DNA of 64,000 nucleotides from UBA4408 sp002389785 (GTDB taxonomy: Bacteria > Bacteroidota > Bacteroidia > UBA4408): NCBI GenBank assembly GCA_035438985.1, contig DAORJK010000016.1:1-64000 (forward strand), read 5' to 3'. Positions within the stretch are counted from its first letter, which is position 1. Each line of letters starts with the position of its first letter. The notes beneath the pieces were generated by a model. That model was not told the origin of the DNA. It did no database searches and worked only from the letters and a program-made list of their open reading frames with translations. The position numbers were made by a program, and so were the translations under genes. Positions 27,283 to 36,352 of the stretch are shown here, piece by piece.

Positions 27283-28332
27283 ATGAAATTATCGCAATTC
27301 GGCTTTCATTTGCCAAAAGAATTACTGGCAGAGCATCCGGCCAAAAACCGTGAAGATGCAAAGCTGATGGTATTAGACCGTAAAAAGGGAACCATCACCA
27401 ATAAAAAATTCAAAGATATCCTCAGTTATTTTGATGATGGGGATGTTATGATTGTGAATGACACCAAGGTTTTTCCTGCCCGCTTATACGGAAACAAAGA
27501 AAAAACAGGGGCTAAAATAGAAGTGTTTTTATTACGTGAATTAAACCGCGAAAGCCGACTTTGGGATGTATTGGTGGATCCTGCACGAAAAATCCGCATT
27601 GGTAATAAACTTTATTTTGGGGATGATGATAGTTTGGTAGCAGAAGTAATTGACAATACTACCTCACGAGGCCGTACCCTCCGTTTTTTATTTGATGGCA
27701 CTTATGAAGAATTTAAGGAAACAGTGGTATCACTTGGACATACACCACTTCCTAAATACATTAAGCGAAAAGCTGAACCTGAAGATGCGGAACGTTATCA
27801 AACCGTATATGCAAAACACGAAGGTGCTGTAGCTGCTCCAACTGCAGGATTGCATTTTAGTAAAGAATTAATTAAACGACTCGAAATTAAAGGGGTGAAT
27901 TTTGCTCCGGTAACTTTGCATGTTGGATTAGGAACCTTCCGTTCGGTTGAAGTGGAAGATTTAACCAAACACAAGATGGATTCGGAACAAATGATTATTA
28001 CCGAAGATGCTTGTAAAATCATCAACAAAGGAAAAGAGAAAAAGAAGAAAATTTGTGCCGTTGGTACAACTACCATGCGTGCAATAGAAAGCAGTGTAAG
28101 CACCACCGGCATGGTAAAACCTTATGATGGTTGGACAAATAAATTTATTTTTCCACCCTATGATTTTAGTGTTGCCAATTGCATGATCACTAATTTTCAC
28201 ATGCCTGAATCTACTTTATTAATGATGGTTTCTGCCTTTGCAGGTTATGAATTTTTGATGGAGGCCTACAAACAAGCCATTAAAGATAAATACAAATTTT
28301 TCTCTTACGGCGATGCCATGCTCATTCTTTAA
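27283..28332 (+). CDS. queA: S-adenosylmethionine:tRNA ribosyltransferase-isomerase QueA
   Basis: The 349-residue protein is full length for QueA. Typical blocks are seen: DVMIVNDTKVFPARL, GHTPLPKYIKR, YQTVYAKHEGAVAAPTAGLHF and VTLHVGLGTF, then MRAIES and TNFHMPESTL. It transfers the ribosyl part of SAM to 7-aminomethyl-7-deazaguanine in tRNA, the penultimate step to queuosine. No other queuosine gene is in the window. It is transcribed as a single gene and closed by the terminator at 28351-28388. Confidence 0.96.
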   Translation: MKLSQFGFHLPKELLAEHPAKNREDAKLMVLDRKKGTITNKKFKDILSYFDDGDVMIVNDTKVFPARLYGNKEKTGAKIEVFLLRELNRESRLWDVLVDPARKIRIGNKLYFGDDDSLVAEVIDNTTSRGRTLRFLFDGTYEEFKETVVSLGHTPLPKYIKRKAEPEDAERYQTVYAKHEGAVAAPTAGLHFSKELIKRLEIKGVNFAPVTLHVGLGTFRSVEVEDLTKHKMDSEQMIITEDACKIINKGKEKKKKICAVGTTTMRAIESSVSTTGMVKPYDGWTNKFIFPPYDFSVANCMITNFHMPESTLLMMVSAFAGYEFLMEAYKQAIKDKYKFFSYGDAMLIL

Positions 28333-28350
28333 TTTTAATTAAATTAGCAT

Positions 28351-28388
28351 ACCCTTCAGAAGTTACACAAGCTTTTGAAGGGTTTTTT
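28351..28388 (+). terminator. Rho-independent terminator of queA
   Basis: Stem ACCCTTCA/TGAAGGGT around a 17-base loop, followed by six T. It separates queA from purN. Confidence 0.85.
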
Positions 28389-28414
28389 ATTCTTACCATT
28401 CAAGTATTTTAAAA

Positions 28415-28990
28415 ATGAATATTGCAATTTTTGCTTCCGGTAATGGTTCAAATGCCCAAGCCATTATCCGACATTTTGAACATTCAACTTTAGTAAGCAT
28501 CAAATGTATTATTACCAATAATTTGAACGCAGGTATTATCAACAATGCTAAACCTCTTGGTGTTCCTACCTTTGCTTTTAGTAAAGAAGACCTAAACAAC
28601 GACGCTTTGTTACTCGATTTTTTGCAACAAAATAGCATTGAATTCATTGTACTGGCAGGTTATCTCAAAAAAATTTCTTCGGCAATTGTTACAGCATTTC
28701 CAAACGCAATTGTAAATATTCATCCAGCCTTATTACCTCAATTTGGAGGAAAAGGAATGCATGGCATGCATGTGCATGAAGCAGTACTAAAATCAGGAGT
28801 TAAAAAAACAGGAATTACCATTCATTATGTCAACGAAGCCTATGATGAAGGGCAAATAATTTTTCAGGAAAGTTGCGATGTGCTTCCAAACGATTCGGCC
28901 GAAATTATTGCAAAAAGAGTACTCGCTCTTGAACATAAAAACTATCCGCTAGTTCTTGAAAAGTTGTTCCTTCAAAAAACAATTAGTTAG
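28415..28990 (+). CDS. purN: Phosphoribosylglycinamide formyltransferase PurN
   Basis: The 191-residue protein has the GART fold: IFASGNGSNAQAI (GAR phosphate binding), LAGYLKKIS, NIHPALLP (catalytic His in the formyl-transfer site) and YDEGQII with the catalytic Asp. It transfers a formyl group from 10-formyltetrahydrofolate to GAR in de novo purine synthesis. It works in the same pathway as purH (31938) but is not in the same operon. Its last 4 bases overlap the end of the convergent oxidoreductase gene. Confidence 0.95.
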   Translation: MNIAIFASGNGSNAQAIIRHFEHSTLVSIKCIITNNLNAGIINNAKPLGVPTFAFSKEDLNNDALLLDFLQQNSIEFIVLAGYLKKISSAIVTAFPNAIVNIHPALLPQFGGKGMHGMHVHEAVLKSGVKKTGITIHYVNEAYDEGQIIFQESCDVLPNDSAEIIAKRVLALEHKNYPLVLEKLFLQKTIS

Positions 28991-30042
28991 TTCTTCAAGT
29001 TAAATCGGGCGATATCAACCTCCGGATGAAGTTCGGCCTTGCCTGCCAAAAATTGAGCAAATTGCTTGGCGTAATAAGGGGCTAATAATATTGCTTTAGT
29101 TCCCATACCATTAAACATCCCAAGTTGGGCATGTTCAGGATGTAATCCAATCATTGGTCTTCGGTCCTTCACAGTAGGTCGTATTCCGCTTTCATGTGCG
29201 ACTATGCTAAATGGAACTTTGAGCACTTGTTGTATTTTTTGAAGCAATTGCTGTTTGCCCTGCTCAGTAATTTGTTCCGTTAAATCTTTCCACTCATAAG
29301 TTGCCCCTACTTTGTATACCTGATTTCCCAGCGGTAAAAAAAACACACCTTTGTTGAGCACACTTTCGGTATCAAAATCAGGAATGTGTATGGTTAAGAC
29401 TTCGCCTTTCGTAAGTACAAATGGCAACCAATTAAAGTAAGGATTTTGAGTCGCCTGATACCCTTCACAAAAAATAATTTTCTCTGCTCTCACTTCTTTC
29501 CATGATATTCCTTCAGCATGAAAGGATAAATCATTACTTGTAAAATGTTCTTCGCGGTAGGATGACTCCTGCTGTAAAAATTGTTGCATGCTTTGAAGTA
29601 ATTTTCGAACATCGCAATTACCTGATTGCAACACAGCTGCTGCTCCAAATTCATTCTTAATTTTTCCGGATAAGAAATCTTCTTCTACCTGTGGAGATAA
29701 ATAGTGGGACAACTCTTTTTGAGCAGCCTTTGAAAACCAAAATTCGCGTTCATCCTGCGATGCAAACAATTTAATAATCGCACGTTTGTGATGAAATTTT
29801 TGCCGAAATTTTTGCTCCATGCTTGCATACATTTCATTGGCCACAGGAAGCACATCATCTACCATCCAAGACTTCACAATTCGCTTAAAAACAATAGGAT
29901 TATAAAGGCCGGCAGCAACTTTTGATGAAGTATTGGATGCATTCCCATCTATCACCAGTACTTTTTTTCCTTGCTCCAATAATTCAAATGCAAGCACCGA
30001 CCCGGCAATACCTTGACCAACAATAAGGTAATTAACGTTCAT
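28987..30042 (-). CDS. FAD-dependent oxidoreductase (DAO family)
   Basis: The 351-residue protein begins with an FAD-binding Rossmann motif, VGQGIAGSVLAFEL (8-21), and ends VIDGN of the second strand. The stretch SSKVAAGLYNPIVFKR and the C-terminal RPTVKDRRPMIGLHP with GMFNGMGTKAILLAPYYA match the D-amino-acid oxidase/glycine oxidase superfamily, related to the C-terminal domain of MnmC. The substrate is not clear. No signal peptide; it is probably cytoplasmic. It overlaps purN by 4 bases at the 3' ends. Confidence 0.88.
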   Translation of the reverse strand: MNVNYLIVGQGIAGSVLAFELLEQGKKVLVIDGNASNTSSKVAAGLYNPIVFKRIVKSWMVDDVLPVANEMYASMEQKFRQKFHHKRAIIKLFASQDEREFWFSKAAQKELSHYLSPQVEEDFLSGKIKNEFGAAAVLQSGNCDVRKLLQSMQQFLQQESSYREEHFTSNDLSFHAEGISWKEVRAEKIIFCEGYQATQNPYFNWLPFVLTKGEVLTIHIPDFDTESVLNKGVFFLPLGNQVYKVGATYEWKDLTEQITEQGKQQLLQKIQQVLKVPFSIVAHESGIRPTVKDRRPMIGLHPEHAQLGMFNGMGTKAILLAPYYAKQFAQFLAGKAELHPEVDIARFNLKN

Positions 30043-30203
30043 AAATTTCAGTATTAATCAGGAAAGTTGCCATACTAAAACCCGTGTGATTTTCATAAAA
30101 TAATCCCCAATGATGCTTGCCCAATAGATCCTTCTAATTTATTCGCTAAAGTAATCATTCCAATTGTGCTGCGATAATTACTTACCTTTATGCAAAAAAA
30201 AAC

Positions 30204-31868
30204 ATGCGCGTTTTATTCTTCTTATTTTTATTGCTGGTAAGCGGCAATTTATTTTCTCAAAAACTAACAGTCTCAAGTAACCAACTCAATTTTGGTACTA
30301 CTTATGAAACGGTTACTGATAGTTTATCCATTACACTTACGAACACCACAAATTCCAATCAACAAATAAAAACAATACAGTTTTATCAATTGTACAACAG
30401 CAATTCATTTTCGGTTAATGATAGTTCATTTACCATTCCTGCATTTGGTAATCATACGTTATGGGTTAGGTTTAAACCGGTTCACAATGTATTTTACAAC
30501 AGCGAAATGGTACTCATTACCGATACCTATGAAGGAAATATTTCGATTGACCTTAGCGGACAAGGAAGGTATTCGATGACGTATTATGACCACACTCAAA
30601 ATCTGAGCGAACAACAATTAAAAGACACCTTAAAAGCCATTACCGGAAGAGGATATGTGTCGCTTGGTTACAATGGAGCGCGTGATAAAATGTACATGAA
30701 CGTTGACAATAAAAAAGTAAACGGACAAGGGGCATCCAGCAATACGCTTGAATGTGTGTACACAGGTAGAAACGCTGTAGGTTATACCAGCAGGAGCAAT
30801 TGTCAATCGGCATTCAATTTTAATACGGAGCATACTTATCCTCAATCGTATTTTGGAAGTGCTGAACCGATGTTATCTGACTTGTTTCATTTATACCCTA
30901 CTGACGATGCTGCAAACAATGTGCGTTCGAGTTATCGATTTGGGATGGTGGTAGATTCTTTGGCTACTTGGGATAGCGCCGGTTCTCAGTTTCTTTTACC
31001 CTTTTTCGAACCTCGTGATGTGCATAAAGGGGAAGTGGCCAGGGCAATGTTTTATTTTACTGTTCGCTATCAAAACTATCAGAGTTTTTTAACTACCCAG
31101 GAAAGCACGTTAAGAACTTGGTTGAAGCAATTTCCTCCTACAACAATTGAAAAGAAAAGAGATACAGATATCTTTTTTTATCAAAAAAATCACAACCCAT
31201 TTATCAATTATCCACAATTTATTGATCGTATTAGTTCCATTTCAAACAATTCAATTGCGAGTCCAATTTCCAGTCTCGATCTTACTGATTCCATCATTAA
31301 TTATGGAATTGTATCAAGCGGAACCCCTCATGTTTACAATTTGGTATTGGTAAACAATGGCACAAGTCCAATCAATTTTACAAACTTTAGTGTTTCCAAT
31401 TCAAGTGTGTTAAGCTTTGCATCCGGCTCAGGGATTCCAAGTACACTTTTACCCGGAGAAGATTTAACTGTGCAATTAGTGCTGACAACAAGTACTGCCG
31501 ATTCGTTGTTTGAGTTCTTAAATTTCGATACCAATATACCTGCAGCATTTACTTATCATATTCCTGTTTTTGCTAATTTTTATCAACTTCCGCTTCATCT
31601 TACCGAGTTTAATATACCTGCTCCCGAGTTTCAATTATATCCCAACCCGGCCAGTCAATTTGTTCAAATAAAATATACTTTGAATGGCGCACAATCCGGA
31701 ATTTTTAATTTGCAGGATTGCCTTGGACGAAAAATATTCAGCGAGGTATTATATGGCTCAAACCATGACTATACCTTATCCTTAGAAGGATTAAGCAAAG
31801 GAATCTATATTGGTAGCATACAAAGTGCCGGGCGAATTGAGTATAAAAAGCTCTTAATTGTTAATTAA
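30204..31868 (+). CDS. Secreted endonuclease I with two choice-of-anchor D domains, T9SS type A
   Basis: The 554-residue protein has a signal peptide (1-18), an Ig-like choice-of-anchor D domain (about 20-110, LTVSSNQLNFGTT), an endonuclease I (EndA/NucM) domain (about 118-335) with the catalytic NTEHTYPQS around His210, a second anchor-D domain (about 350-450, SIINYGIVSSG), and a T9SS type A domain (last 80 residues, YPNPASQ, LSKGIYIG). The nuclease degrades DNA and RNA outside the cell and can release phosphate and nucleotides; the flanking domains are probably spacers. A TACCTTTA near-match to the -7 box sits at 30183-30190. Confidence 0.92.
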   Translation: MRVLFFLFLLLVSGNLFSQKLTVSSNQLNFGTTYETVTDSLSITLTNTTNSNQQIKTIQFYQLYNSNSFSVNDSSFTIPAFGNHTLWVRFKPVHNVFYNSEMVLITDTYEGNISIDLSGQGRYSMTYYDHTQNLSEQQLKDTLKAITGRGYVSLGYNGARDKMYMNVDNKKVNGQGASSNTLECVYTGRNAVGYTSRSNCQSAFNFNTEHTYPQSYFGSAEPMLSDLFHLYPTDDAANNVRSSYRFGMVVDSLATWDSAGSQFLLPFFEPRDVHKGEVARAMFYFTVRYQNYQSFLTTQESTLRTWLKQFPPTTIEKKRDTDIFFYQKNHNPFINYPQFIDRISSISNNSIASPISSLDLTDSIINYGIVSSGTPHVYNLVLVNNGTSPINFTNFSVSNSSVLSFASGSGIPSTLLPGEDLTVQLVLTTSTADSLFEFLNFDTNIPAAFTYHIPVFANFYQLPLHLTEFNIPAPEFQLYPNPASQFVQIKYTLNGAQSGIFNLQDCLGRKIFSEVLYGSNHDYTLSLEGLSKGIYIGSIQSAGRIEYKKLLIVN

Positions 31869-31897
31869 TTCTTATCCATCAATAGCATTCTAAATCC

Positions 31898-31905
31898 TAC
31901 TTTTG
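31898..31905 (+). promoter_or_regulatory. -7 box TACTTTTG upstream of purH
   Basis: TACTTTTGCGC is a perfect TAnnTTTG match 32 bases before the purH ATG. No -33 TTTG stands at the usual distance. Confidence 0.55.
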
Positions 31906-31937
31906 CGCATCATTTTTTACTCCCTTTACTTTCAAAA

Positions 31938-33461
31938 ATGGCAGCACAAAAAAAAATCAAGAATGCACTGATTTCTGTTTATTATAAAGATAACCTAGCA
32001 CCTATTGTAACTTCACTACATGCTTTAGGTGTGCATATTTATTCAACAGGAGGCACACAAAGTTTTATTGAAAAATTAGGAATTCCTGTAATTCCGGTTG
32101 AAGAACTTACCTCCTATCCCTCAATTTTAGGTGGTCGTGTTAAAACACTTCATCCTAAAATATTTGGTGGAATACTTGGAAGACGTGAATTACCGAGCGA
32201 TATAGCTCAACTCGAAGAATATGCGATACCGCATCTTGACCTTGTGATTGTTGATTTATATCCTTTTGAAGAAACACTTGCATCGGGAGCTAGTCCTGCT
32301 GAAATTATCGAAAAGATTGATATTGGAGGTGTTTCATTGATTCGCGCTGCTGCAAAAAATTTCACAGATGTTGTAATCATCTCATCCAAAAACCAGTATC
32401 CTTTTTTAGCTTCATTATTGGAAAGCAAGAAGGGATTCTCAGACAGCGAAGATCGAATACAGTTGGCGGCAGAGGCGTTTGGCCTAACTTCTCACTACGA
32501 TACAGCTATATTTAATTATTTTAATGAAGGACAATCGCCGGTATTTTCAAAAAATATTCGCAGTTACAAAACTTTGCGATATGGAGAAAACCCACACCAA
32601 AAGGGTATTTTTTATGGTGATTTAGATGCTTTATTTACTCAGTTAAACGGGAAAGAATTATCGTACAATAATTTGTTGGATGTGGATGCAGCGATTAATT
32701 TAATTGCTGAATTTGATGAATGCACCTTTGCCATTTTGAAGCATAACAATGCCTGTGGAGTTGCCTCTCGACCTTCGCTCATAGCTGCTTGGAAAGATGC
32801 TTTGGCAGGTGATCCTGTAAGCGCATTTGGTGGCGTACTTATTTGTAATCGTGAAATCGACTTGGATACTGCCACTGAACTGAATAAATTGTTTTTTGAA
32901 GTAGCTATCGCTCCTTCGTTTTCTGCTGAAGCGCTAGCATTGCTGTGTTCAAAACCGAATCGAATTTTACTGAAACAAAACCCTGTTTCACTTCCTGAAA
33001 AATCGTTCCGAACCCTATTAAATGGTGTAATTGAACAAGACAAAGACCTTAAAACAGAAACACGCGAACAATTGCAAACTTGCACAAAAGTTGCTCCGAA
33101 AGAAGCCGTATACGAGGACTTGCTTTTTGCGAACAAATTGGTGAAGCATACTAAATCAAACACCATTGTGCTTGCCAAAAACAAACAATTGTTGGCAAGC
33201 GGTGTAGGTCAAACCAGCCGTGTAGATGCATTGCATCAAGCTATTGCAAAAGCTAAAGCCTTTGGTTTTTCTTTGGAAGGTGCGGTAATGGCCAGTGATG
33301 CATTTTTCCCATTTCCTGATTGTGTAGAAATAGCTAATAAGGCAGGAATTAATACCGTAATCCAGCCCGGAGGATCAATAAAAGATAAAGATTCAATTGC
33401 CTATTGCGATGCCCATAACATGGCGATGGTAATGACCGGTGTGCGTCATTTCAGGCATTAA
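31938..33461 (+). CDS. purH: Bifunctional AICAR formyltransferase/IMP cyclohydrolase PurH
   Basis: The 507-residue protein has the N-terminal MGS-like IMP cyclohydrolase domain (LISVYYKD, YSTGGTQSF, GGRVKTLHPKI) and the C-terminal formyltransferase domain (LRYGENPHQKG, ILKHNNACGVA with the catalytic Lys-His pair, SGVGQTSRVDA, ASDAFFPFPD). It performs the last two steps of IMP synthesis. The length is usual for the family. It ends 12 bases before the convergent HAD-like gene. Confidence 0.97.
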   Translation: MAAQKKIKNALISVYYKDNLAPIVTSLHALGVHIYSTGGTQSFIEKLGIPVIPVEELTSYPSILGGRVKTLHPKIFGGILGRRELPSDIAQLEEYAIPHLDLVIVDLYPFEETLASGASPAEIIEKIDIGGVSLIRAAAKNFTDVVIISSKNQYPFLASLLESKKGFSDSEDRIQLAAEAFGLTSHYDTAIFNYFNEGQSPVFSKNIRSYKTLRYGENPHQKGIFYGDLDALFTQLNGKELSYNNLLDVDAAINLIAEFDECTFAILKHNNACGVASRPSLIAAWKDALAGDPVSAFGGVLICNREIDLDTATELNKLFFEVAIAPSFSAEALALLCSKPNRILLKQNPVSLPEKSFRTLLNGVIEQDKDLKTETREQLQTCTKVAPKEAVYEDLLFANKLVKHTKSNTIVLAKNKQLLASGVGQTSRVDALHQAIAKAKAFGFSLEGAVMASDAFFPFPDCVEIANKAGINTVIQPGGSIKDKDSIAYCDAHNMAMVMTGVRHFRH

Positions 33462-33473
33462 TTGGTTGGAAGA

Positions 33474-33890
33474 TTAATCTTCAAATACCCAAATTGTTTT
33501 TTCCTTTTCTACCAATTCGGTAAACTTTCCGAAAAACCGTGTTGCTTTTACGCTTCTGTCATCGATCCAATGATAGTTTCCACCGCGCGGTTTTCCGAAC
33601 ATTATACCGTGGTAGTTGAATTTATTGTCTTTCAGCCATTGCTCAGTGTAAGCACGATGTTCTTCGAGACGCGAAGTAAAAAACGTTATGATGTGACCTT
33701 CATCGTACCATTTATTAATCAAGGCTAAAGCATCCGGATAAACTTTAGCAGTTAGCATTCGCTCCGGTTCTTCATTCGGAATATCGTCACAAATAGTTCC
33801 ATCAATATCAATCAAGTAATTCTTAACATTTTCGGGCAAAGTAGGACTAACCTTTTTCCCGTCTTTATCGAACGATTCCTTTAATAACAT
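33474..33890 (-). CDS. Short HAD-superfamily phosphatase-like protein
   Basis: The 138-residue protein has the HAD nucleophile motif IDIDGTICDD with Asp28 and Asp30, a motif II Thr/Ser in TFFTSR, and an acidic GNYHWIDDRS stretch near motif IV. There is no cap domain. Bacteroidota homologues are sometimes labelled capsular or heptose-related, which I would not rely on. It is likely a small-molecule or nucleotide phosphatase in the cytoplasm; the substrate is unknown. On its own strand, TACTTTCG (complement of 33910-33917) is a 7 of 8 match to the -7 box just upstream. Confidence 0.82.
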   Translation of the reverse strand: MLLKESFDKDGKKVSPTLPENVKNYLIDIDGTICDDIPNEEPERMLTAKVYPDALALINKWYDEGHIITFFTSRLEEHRAYTEQWLKDNKFNYHGIMFGKPRGGNYHWIDDRSVKATRFFGKFTELVEKEKTIWVFED

Positions 33891-34007
33891 GTGTTTAAAA
33901 AATAGGTTGCGAAAGTACTAAAAAAGAGGCTTCCACTTCCTGTTTATTCATTAAAAATTGGAAGATTGGAATAACCGAATGAGTTGAGTAACGAATATTA
34001 GGACAGA

Positions 34008-35750
34008 TTAGGAAACATGAATTCCTAATTCTTTCAATTGTTCTGCTGAAATCGTTGAAGGAGAATCAATCATCACATCGCGTCCCGAGTTATTTTTCGG
34101 GAAAGCAATAAAATCACGTATAGTATCGGTACCTCCAAACAAAGAGCAAAGTCTATCAAAACCAAAAGCAATGCCTCCATGCGGAGGAGCACCGAATTCA
34201 AAAGCATTCATTAAAAATCCAAATTGCGCTTGTGCATCTTCTTTGGAGAATCCTAATAATTCAAACATTTGTGCTTGCAATTCTTTATTGTGTATACGAA
34301 TGGAACCTCCGCCAACTTCTACACCATTAATTACCATATCGTAAGCATTGGCACGAACAACTCCCGGATTACTTGCTAGGATTGAAATATCTTCAGGTTT
34401 GGGAGAAGTAAAAGGATGGTGCATGGCATGCCAGCGAGCTGTTTCTTCAGACCATTCAAGCAAAGGGAAATCGACCACCCACAAACAACGGTACTCCGAT
34501 GGATTGCGTAATCCTAAACGTGAACCCATTTCAAGGCGCAATTCACTCATGGCTTTTCGGGTTTTATTTTTTTCACCCGCCAGTATCAACATCAAGTCTC
34601 CCGGCTTAGCATCCATGGCCTTTGTCCAAAGAGCCAATTCTGTTTCGTTGTAAAATTTATCTACCGATGATTTTACAGAGCCGTCCGCATTGCAGCGTGC
34701 ATATATTAAACCGCTTGCTCCAATTTGAGGGCGTTTCACAAACTCGGTTAATTCATCCAATTGTTTGCGTGTATATTCAGCAGCTCCTTTCGCACAAATA
34801 CCAACAATGTATTCGGCATCGTCCATTACTTTAAAACCTTTTCCCTTTAGCAACTCATTCAATTCAACAAATTTCATTTCGAATCGAATATCGGGTTTGT
34901 CGTTGCCATAATATTTCATGGCATCAGCATACGTCATTCGCGGCATATCGGGAATGCTAATTCCTTTAACCGCAGAAAATAAATGGTGGACCATTCCTTC
35001 AAAGGTTTGCAAAATATCGTCTTGTTCAACAAAACTCATTTCACAATCGATTTGGGTAAATTCCGGTTGACGATCGGCACGTAGATCTTCATCTCTAAAA
35101 CATTTCACCAACTGATAGTAACGGTCGAATCCGCCAACCATGAGCAGTTGTTTAAAGGTTTGTGGAGATTGTGGTAAAGCATAAAATTCGCCTTGATTCA
35201 TGCGTGAAGGAACCACAAAATCGCGCGCTCCTTCAGGAGTTGACTTTATCAATACAGGCGTTTCCACTTCCAAAAATTGCAATCTATCCAGGTACAATCG
35301 TGTTTCAATGGCAAGGCGATGGCGTAACTCCAAATTTTTACGTACGGTTTCTCTTCGTAAATCCAAATAGCGGTACTTCATGCGCAGTTCATCACCGCCA
35401 TCGGTATTCTCTTCAATCGTAAAAGGGGGAGTTTGGGAGGTAGTAAGTATATCTAAAGAATCTGCAATAATTTCAATTTCGCCGGTCTTTATTTTTAGAT
35501 TTTTATTGCTTCTTTCAGCAACCTTTCCGCGTATCTTAACAACAAATTCGCGACCCAATTTTCGAGCATTTAAACATAAGTCTGCATTGCTTTCCATGTT
35601 AAATACTACTTGGGTGATACCATATCTATCGCGTAAATCAACAAAGGTCATTCCTCCCAAATCGCGTGATTTTTGTACCCATCCGCACAAGGTAACTGAT
35701 TGATTAATTGTATTAGCTGTAAGTTCTCCGCAGGTATGTGTTCGTAGCAT
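34008..35750 (-). CDS. aspS: Aspartyl-tRNA synthetase
   Basis: The 580-residue protein is a bacterial-type class II AspRS: an OB-fold anticodon-binding domain (GWVQKSRDLGGMTFVDLRDRYG), motif 2 (RCFRDEDLRADRQPEFTQID), a GAD-like insertion (about 280-420) and motif 3 (GIAFGFDRL). It charges tRNA-Asp in the cytoplasm. The length is typical. TACTTTCG (complement of 35792-35799), one base off the -7 consensus, lies about 40 bases upstream. It is a single-gene unit. Confidence 0.97.
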   Translation of the reverse strand: MLRTHTCGELTANTINQSVTLCGWVQKSRDLGGMTFVDLRDRYGITQVVFNMESNADLCLNARKLGREFVVKIRGKVAERSNKNLKIKTGEIEIIADSLDILTTSQTPPFTIEENTDGGDELRMKYRYLDLRRETVRKNLELRHRLAIETRLYLDRLQFLEVETPVLIKSTPEGARDFVVPSRMNQGEFYALPQSPQTFKQLLMVGGFDRYYQLVKCFRDEDLRADRQPEFTQIDCEMSFVEQDDILQTFEGMVHHLFSAVKGISIPDMPRMTYADAMKYYGNDKPDIRFEMKFVELNELLKGKGFKVMDDAEYIVGICAKGAAEYTRKQLDELTEFVKRPQIGASGLIYARCNADGSVKSSVDKFYNETELALWTKAMDAKPGDLMLILAGEKNKTRKAMSELRLEMGSRLGLRNPSEYRCLWVVDFPLLEWSEETARWHAMHHPFTSPKPEDISILASNPGVVRANAYDMVINGVEVGGGSIRIHNKELQAQMFELLGFSKEDAQAQFGFLMNAFEFGAPPHGGIAFGFDRLCSLFGGTDTIRDFIAFPKNNSGRDVMIDSPSTISAEQLKELGIHVS

Positions 35751-35876
35751 TTTTATACGTAAAATTGTGGTAATTTTTTTCTAAAGAAGGGCGAAAGTAC
35801 AAAATTTAGGAGGAAGATACCTAACACAATTTACTTTAGAAAACACTGCAACCCTTATACAAACCAACATTGCTGT

Positions 35877-36326
35877 ATGGAACAATTACTTTTAAGCAAC
35901 GAACATTTTATGAAAGAAGCATTGAAGGAAGCACAAAAAGCTTTTGCGGCAAATGAAGTGCCGGTAGGTGCTGTAATTGTGTACAAGCAGCAAATTATTG
36001 CCAGAGGGTATAACTTAACCGAACGTTTGAACGATGTAACAGCACATGCAGAAATGCAGGCATTTACTTCGGCTGCCAACTATATTGGAGGAAAATATTT
36101 AAGCGATTGCACTTTATATGTTACACTTGAACCTTGTACAATGTGTGCCGGTGCTGCTTATTGGACACAAGTTTCAAAAATTATTTACGGCGCTTCCGAT
36201 ATAAAAAGAGGCTTTTCACTTTTATCAAAATCAGTTTTGCATCCCAAAACTATTGTGGAATCTGGAGTATTGGCAGAGGAGTGTGCGGATCTTTTAAGTA
36301 AATTTTTTGCACAAAAACGTGATTAA
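35877..36326 (+). CDS. tadA: tRNA adenosine(34) deaminase TadA
   Basis: The 149-residue protein is a cytidine-deaminase-fold enzyme with zinc ligands His57 (HAEMQ, with catalytic Glu59), Cys87 and Cys90 (PCTMC). NEVPVGAVIV and the EPCTMCAGA block match TadA rather than free-nucleoside deaminases. It converts A34 to inosine in tRNA-Arg(ACG), an essential step in most bacteria. Some Bacteroidota carry guanine deaminases of similar length, so the tRNA role is likely but not certain. Confidence 0.88.
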   Translation: MEQLLLSNEHFMKEALKEAQKAFAANEVPVGAVIVYKQQIIARGYNLTERLNDVTAHAEMQAFTSAANYIGGKYLSDCTLYVTLEPCTMCAGAAYWTQVSKIIYGASDIKRGFSLLSKSVLHPKTIVESGVLAEECADLLSKFFAQKRD

Positions 36327-36352
36327 TTGCATCCCCTTGCTGTAAAACGGGC